Part shown: in pieces, positions 58,680 through 64,000 of the stretch
Layout of the letters: each line of letters opens with the position of its first letter
How positions within the stretch are numbered: the first letter of the stretch is position 1
Source: Apophysomyces variabilis
Taxonomy: Eukaryota; Mucoromycota; Mucoromycetes; Mucorales; Mucoraceae
DNA length: 64,000 bases
Direction of reading: 5' to 3'
NCBI GenBank assembly: GCA_002749535.1
Contig: MZZL01000380.1
Span: 372,001-436,000, forward strand
Translations under genes and position numbers: made by a program
The notes under the pieces: model-generated
Seen by the model: the letters and a program-made list of their open reading frames with translations, nothing else
Told to the model about the DNA's origin: nothing
Databases searched by the model: none

Positions 58680-61020
58680 TTACCCAATTTGATCTATAGA
58701 CCGTTTGTGATTGTGTGTTGGCGTGAAGAAAAGTTTTGGAGGTGGATCACAGGGCTCAGATGTAGGGGTGCGAACCATGTTGTCGAGATCCTCGTGTATG
58801 AGCGCCGCTTTCATACTGTCAACGAGCTCAGAAGGAAATCTTTGCAAACGAACAATGCATGAATTGGTCCTTTTGAAGAGCGCGAGATGATTCATATCCG
58901 CCGGCAGAAACATGGTCTCAATGACTGTTGGCACGTAGAAATCCTTTGTCAGTTTGAGGAGGTATATGTAGCCAGTGACACCTGCGACAACAACAGTAAG
59001 CTATTATATATTTGAATTCTAAGATATATTCAAGTCTCAGCATGACCAACAACGTCTGGTGCCATAACTTTATTTATGATCAACCCTCTTTAATTTCAAG
59101 GTTTCTGTTCCTTTAGCAAGCTTAAAGTTAGAGAGGGTTGAAAGTTTACGAGAGTGTTACCCCACAGAAAACCACGCTTTACCGCTTTATCTTCGTTCCT
59201 GCAAATCACTTGAACTTCTCGAAGTATTGAAATTATCGGCAGTGAGATTAAGGAGGGTTGACAGTATTTTGCCATGGCTAGATATGTGAAGCTTGCTGAA
59301 AACAGCACAATTGCATCGCAGATTTTTGCTTTGCTGGGGAAGAAGAAAGATGGATCGTGCTGTATGTCTTCCATTCGTTACATGCAAGTTCCACTGTCGT
59401 GTCCTTAATCTTGAGCAGAAGATCGAATCTCTTCTTATGTGGTCCCATTGCGTCATAGTCACTTTGTTCCATTGCTGATTTTGTCGACTCTGTAAGCACT
59501 TCACCGCTAAGTGCAAATGACCAGGGGATATTGCAAATGTTTATAAATTGACTCTTATTCTTTCATGTGAATATCCAGGTCGGCAAACAGAAAATCTAGT
59601 AACATCGCAACTGTCTGTACACGGTTTACTATGGGAAGTGGTTCCTGATGTATTATTTCTTACTTAACGAAAAATAGTACATACGGAATCAAAGTTTTCG
59701 AGTCCGCTGCAGAGTGTAACATTGGTTTCCAAATGGATTATTTTTTACTTAATAGAAAATAGTACATCAGGAACCAGAATGGCTCAATAGGAACTGATGG
59801 AGACCAGAAGGAACTCACATTTCCCATAGTGACGTTGTCCCTGAGGTGTTCTTGTCCATAGGCTTGTCAAAGTATTCAGCACTACGGAAAATGAAGGGTA
59901 AGATCCACAAGTACAAACAATGTGCCATCTCTTACACTATGTCCAGAATACGTAGCATTTTGTACATGTCTGACTTGCGTTCCTTATTGATAATTAACTT
60001 CGTCTTCTCGTGCTCGATGCGCTGTAATAAACTGTCGAGGTCTTTGCCATTGAATGAAAAAATCAATTAGTGTTACTCTGCCTTTCCACCCATGCCCTTG
60101 TGACGCACCTACCTGTTATTAACGATGTCATTCAGCATAGCTATGCTCGGTAAATTTAGCCCATATTTGCAGTGATTGAAATCGTCCGGCGTAGTAAGCA
60201 GATCTAGTTGGCGAGTTGTGAAAATGGACTTCATTGCTTCATACGTAGAGTCATCCAGCAAATTGATGACACAGAAGAGCAATAGTCTACATGCAACGCG
60301 CATGTTAGTCAAATCAACACATGCTTCTTCTTTCCTGGTTGCATCATCACTTGATCGATTTTTCTCAAGCATGGTGTGACGATTCTTCGACAAAAGATGG
60401 ATCCCATGATTGTTCATCTCGCGGATTGTCCTCTCCTGTGTCATGTCCGTTGACAGGCATGCATTCTCTTCTGCAAACCATTTCACCTTTGAACTGAGCA
60501 GAAAGCGTGAGCTACATGGAGTACGACATATTAAACTATTTTATGTATGCATTACCTTTCTTTCCGCAAAGAAAACACAACGTTGCCAGTTGCTTCACGC
60601 ACAGCAGCAGCAAGGTGATGTTCGTTTGTGGCGGCGGCAGCAGGACTATGGGTATTTGCTGTACCACGAGCAGGATACAGTTGGATTGCTTGTTACGCTT
60701 CTGGCATTGCTGGCTCTGCTGCTGCTGTCAACAAGTCGAGCGCTCGTTCATTGTAAACGCAGGCCAGTTTCCTCTGTAATGTAAAGGGAAGTTGTTAGTG
60801 ACAAACCCACAAAGCACATTATTCACTATGCCCGGCTGTTCGAGTCGCCCATGATTGCTTTCCAGGACAGATCTCCATACTTGAACTTTGTTTTTGCACT
60901 GTGAAGAGAGCATACTGCGTGAGTAGCAAGGTAGCGAGATCGCAAGTTGCTTTTGCTTTACCTTTAATCCTCCCTCGGACTTCAATCAGCATCTGTTTGA
61001 AGCGCTCCATCCCGCGCGCT
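58680..61020 (-). CDS. Unrecognised minus-strand protein, fragmentary gene model
   Basis: Four minus-strand segments look coding and lie in a sensible order: about 61020-60900 (GMERFKQMLIEVRGRIKGKAK...), 60486-60109 (EEACVDLTNMRVACRLLLFC, then YGLNLPSIAMLN), about 59500-59275 (KRFDLLLKIKDTTVELACNEWK) and about 58980-58680 (GVTGYIYLLKLTKDFYVPTV after a TTGTTGTCGCAG acceptor, ending at a stop at 58680). The composition and the RFDLLLxxxDxxxELAxNEWK block remind me of a dispersed hypothetical family in Mucoromycota, recalled without a name. I could not close the phases, so this may be a gene with several introns or a decaying copy. No functional residues can be named. Confidence 0.4.
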
Positions 61021-61967
61021 ATAAAATCTCTCGCGTTACATGCTCCTAATCCAACCGATCAGCATGCAAGTTTCTTCTGGTTGTCCTTTGCAAAGGTTTT
61101 GAAAATCGGAGACATTTGCTTTTCCACATAACTCTATCAGCTTGCCAAACAAAGAAAGATAAAGAAGTTGACCGAAAGAGTATTCTACTTTAATAACCGA
61201 AATATAGGCAATTACACGGAGCGTCATGGTAGACGAGATCGGACTTCTCGAACTTGCCTACTTTGTTACAAAGGAGACTTAAAGAAGGAGAAAGAACGAC
61301 CAGCAAGCAACGGAGCTGCCGGTGCAGCGCTGCACGCTGTGTTGAGGTGCAGTAGCAGCGACTTGCACTGGAACCGTGATATATTGGGTGCGAAAAATAT
61401 CAGAAAATGCTTTCTTTTCATGATGGTGAATGGAACATTAAACCATAAGCACTGTTAAATGACGAATTCGTGGCCATGGTTGCGCAAGTGTCACACATTA
61501 TCCTATCCTACTTGGCATTCTCACAGACCCCCATGGTGGAGTTGACTCGTTCTGTTTTGGACAATAACATACACGTACTCACACAGACACGCACACAGAA
61601 AATAGGACATGGGTCGTTCTTTAAGTTTTCTGTGTTCTTCGGCCTTCTAGAAAATTTAACGGTACGAAAGAAAAGCCCATGTCCGTTTGCTGGAACACAA
61701 ATTCCGAGGCATAGCGGTGTTTTGCTTCCTGTTTCGCTGTGATAGTAACAAAGTTTACTAGATGGGATATCTCACACATTGAAACAGGTCTATGCTTTGC
61801 TTGAATCTTTAGGAATCTTGGTCAGATTCGATATATCGCAGTTTCACTTGCTCTCCTTCTCTCTTTCCTTACCTTGGCAAGATACTGTTCATCTTAGGAT
61901 GGGTAAAAAGTTAACTGCAAGAGAAACAAAAAAAAGTTCCGTCTAACGTTTGATCATAGAACAAGAC
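61021..61967. other. Intergenic upstream of the Atf-type bZIP gene
   Basis: No gene called. The ORFs at 61168-61458 and 61470-61742 lack motifs. Pyrimidine-rich CTTGCTCTCCTTCTCTCTTTCC (61848-61869) precedes the bZIP start and may mark its promoter/leader. Confidence 0.4.
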
Positions 61968-63153
61968 ATGAACTCGACGTCGTCATCTTCTCGTGTTGAA
62001 GACCTAATGCAAACGCCATCGCAAGTATTGGAGCAATGTGGTGGTCAAGTCGATCCCCATGCATTTGATCCGACGCCATTTCCACTGACAGACCAAGACA
62101 AACCTGCCATGGACATGTTCAGTTCTTCGTCCTCTTCGACGCCATCACACGAAGCTTCGATATGTCAATTCTGGGATGCGCCTTCTATGCAAATGTCAGG
62201 CGTGACACAAAACACAGATGGTCCACTGACGAAAGATGCATTGATCTGCAGTCCAGCCTTGTTTAATTACCGACACTTGGAATCGTTGTACCCTGCTGAC
62301 CATGTATCTTCGGAAGGTAATAAGGATAACAACAACAAAATAATAAACAAAAAGAAAGGGCGGAACCGGGAAAGACAAAGTGAATGTTCATACCCATTAT
62401 ACTCATGTCTAAAAAACAACAACAATAATAATAATAACAATAATAATAATAATAGTAGGGGTGCGTGAGGACAATCGATCCTCAGGGCAAATATCTCAAG
62501 ATGTGTTGTTTACTTCCAACCAACACCGTGCCAGTGCACCGATGGTTCATCCTATTTCCGATCTATCTTCTCTACCGAACAAAAGACGACATACAGAAGG
62601 ATCTATTTTAGTTTTTCGGGAAGGAAGCACCGAAGAAGATGAAGAAAAACGTAAAAACTTTTTGGAACGGAACAGACAAGGTCGGTATAAAATTAAAAAG
62701 GGAGGGGCGGCTATTTTTTTTTTGACATGAAAGAGATATTGACGTCTTTTTTGGGGGTTCAAAAAACCCTAAACTCAAGCTGCGCTCAAATGCCGTCAGC
62801 GAAAAAAGCAATGGTTGGCCAATCTTCAGCATAGAGTTGAACATTTGACATCGGACAACGAACATTTACAACAACAGGCGATCACACTTCGGGAAGAAAT
62901 TCTGAATCTCAAAACATTGTTACTGGCACACAAAGATTGTCCCGTGGCTCAGGCAAATGCGTTTGTCCCCCTCGATCATTCACCACCACCAACATCCTCC
63001 TCCTCTTCCTCCTCATCAACACTTCCTCCTCTCCCTCTCCCTCTTCCTACTCTTCCAACTCCGTCTCATTCCATCTATTCAAATGCCTCGGAATTACCCT
63101 CCTCTTCCTCTTCCTCCTCTTCCCTTGTATTTCATTCAGAAAGGCTGAGATGA
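61968..63153 (+). CDS. Atf/CREB-type bZIP transcription factor
   Basis: Stress-type fungal bZIP activator of the Atf1/Sko1 class. Exons 61968-62316, 62459-62680, 62780-63153 (in phase; 314 residues). The basic region is split by the second intron: EEKRKNFLERNRQ, then AALKCRQRKKQWLANLQ, followed by a leucine zipper (VEHLTSDNEHLQQQAITLRE) and NLKTLLLAHKDC, a family hallmark. The N-terminal half is Ser/Thr/Pro-rich, and the C-terminal 70 residues are Pro/Ser-rich low complexity. Atf-class proteins are usually targets of the Hog1/Sty1 MAP kinase and bind CRE sites TGACGTCA; that is family knowledge, not seen here. The start is the ATG at 61968 (MNSTSSSS); the frame is open slightly upstream but only from TTG. 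A further 3' exon near 63190-63255 cannot be excluded. Confidence 0.9.
62413..62455. repeat. (AAC/AAT)n triplet tract inside an intron of the Atf-type gene
   Basis: About 13 AAC/AAT triplets near the 3' end of intron 62317-62458. If unspliced, it would read as a run of Asn and end at TGA 62466-62468, before the bZIP. Confidence 0.8.
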
Positions 63154-63442
63154 AAAACACTCAAAAAAATTACCTATTTTGAACGCGTCACAGGGACATG
63201 ATGTGCAACGCAAACGTCATGGTGTGATTCTGAAGGAGAAAAAAAAAGATAAATAAGGAAAAAGGCGATGGTTATGTATATATATTTTGTTTGCGTACAT
63301 GTTCACTGTCTGTTTGGGCAAAGGGGGGTATCAGTATGAAACAGAAAAAAAAAAGAAAAAGAATAGAAAGAATTGGGGGGGAAATAATGATACATAGAAA
63401 AAAAAAAGGATAATAGAGAAAGCAATGATTATTTTTCTTTTT
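63154..63442. other. Intergenic between convergent genes
   Basis: A-rich and G-run-rich 3' flanks of the Atf-type gene and the next minus-strand gene (AATAAGGAAAAAGG, GGGGGG at about 63376). A short open segment at 63190-63255 (HDVQRKRHGVILKEKKK) could be an unrecognised last exon of the Atf gene. Confidence 0.4.
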
Positions 63443-64000
63443 CTACACGGATGACTTTCGTCTGTGTACGCTGAATACGCGTTTGACCTTGGTTGTCAAT
63501 GATTTTCGTCTTTCCTTCAGCGACTCACGTCGTACGGCTGGATGGATTTCGGTCTTCAAAGAATCGGTATGCACGGATGTCGGAGTGGGTGGCAAGGATC
63601 CGGAAGAAGAGACAAACGAGCCAGAGGGATCCACAAACATACTATGACGATGGGGGACCTTATCGGAGTATTGACTGGTACGGTGCAAGTCAAGCGAAGC
63701 ACTCTTGGGCGGAGTGTAACCTTCTTCGGCAATAGTAGACAATGAAAACGGTCCGTCTTCATCCTTGAAAATTAGTTTACTATCTCTCCTGTTCTCTTGC
63801 TCTGATGCTTGTAGTACTTCCTCCTCCTTCAGCTGCTCAACTACAATCTGGTCTTGTTCCGTTTCATTATATTCTTGTTTTAGTTCTTGTTTCTCATCAT
63901 GCTGCTCTACTTCTTCTTCTTCTTCTTCCGTTGTAATAGAAGGCTCAGCTGAGGATGGCTCGTCCTCTTCCGTGGAAATCTCTTCTTGTTCTTGATCTTT
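63443..64000 (-). CDS. Glu-rich protein of unknown function, 3' part only
   Basis: The frame is open on the minus strand from the window edge to the stop at 63443, so the gene begins beyond 64000. The visible 185 residues start with a strongly acidic Glu/Gln region (TTEEEEEEVEQHDEK, LKQEYNETEQDQIV), pass through DSKLIFKDEDGPFSLSTIAE and SLPPTPTSVHTD, and end in a basic tail with two RRKS-type motifs (ERRKSLTTKVKRVF, HRRKSSV), which would suit basophilic kinases such as PKA. The disordered character gives no family. Overlapping plus-strand Ser/Cys-rich frames are shadows. Confidence 0.6.
   Translation of the reverse strand, partial: KDQEQEEISTEEDEPSSAEPSITTEEEEEEVEQHDEKQELKQEYNETEQDQIVVEQLKEEEVLQASEQENRRDSKLIFKDEDGPFSLSTIAEEGYTPPKSASLDLHRTSQYSDKVPHRHSMFVDPSGSFVSSSGSLPPTPTSVHTDSLKTEIHPAVRRESLKERRKSLTTKVKRVFSVHRRKSSV

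Noticed and set aside
63765..63995. Ser/Cys-rich plus-strand ORF at the right edge
   Set aside because: It is the antisense of GAA/GAG-rich codons in the Glu-rich minus-strand gene.

Overview
The window looks like nuclear DNA of an early-diverging filamentous fungus, most likely Mucoromycota (a 'zygomycete'). The basis is AT-rich intergenic DNA, many short GT-AG introns (about 50-80 nt), and fungal gene families: a Zn2Cys6 activator with a fungal_trans region, Yap-type and Atf-type bZIP factors, a mitochondrial SLS1-type protein and a large Ras GEF. The assignment is by inference; no rRNA or other species marker is present. Exon coordinates were worked out by hand from splice signals and reading-frame phase.

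Layout. (1) 1-1222: the 3' part of a MiaB/CDK5RAP1-type tRNA methylthiotransferase gene. (2) 1.7-22 kb: a transposon-rich block. It opens with a decayed PIF/Harbinger unit (transposase plus convergent Myb/SANT-like ORF). Next to it, possibly nested inside it, is a 1,665-bp mariner/IS630-type element with 142-bp terminal inverted repeats and TA flanks. Then comes a 12.57-kb inverted-repeat structure (arms 6349-8716 and 16549-18916, 2,368 bp each, almost identical). Its 7.8-kb loop holds a DIRS-type tyrosine-recombinase retrotransposon relic and a small TA-flanked MITE. The block ends with a decayed Fanzor/TnpB-like nuclease gene near 20.3-21.4 kb.

(3) 22.6-63 kb: mainly ordinary genes. They are a ten-exon CDK, RPS2 (uS5), two tandem EF-hand genes, an SLS1-type mitochondrial protein, a Ras GEF with REM and CDC25 domains, a Zn2Cys6 factor, a second mariner-type transposase relic, MAK11/PAK1IP1 head-to-head with mitochondrial uL3, a Yap-like bZIP factor head-to-head with galactokinase, a large unrecognised multi-exon gene, an unrecognised minus-strand gene, an Atf/CREB-type bZIP factor, and the 3' part of a Glu-rich protein gene running off the right edge.

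The genes do not form one pathway. Several serve translation (tRNA thiomethylation, RPS2, MAK11 for 60S assembly, uL3m, SLS1), others signalling and transcription (CDK, Ras GEF, EF-hand proteins, bZIP and Zn2Cys6 factors), and one sugar metabolism (galactokinase). Two intergenic regions (48167-48334 and 50886-51516) are divergent promoters. No tRNA, rRNA or CRISPR array was found. The most unusual object is the long inverted-repeat structure at 6.3-18.9 kb.
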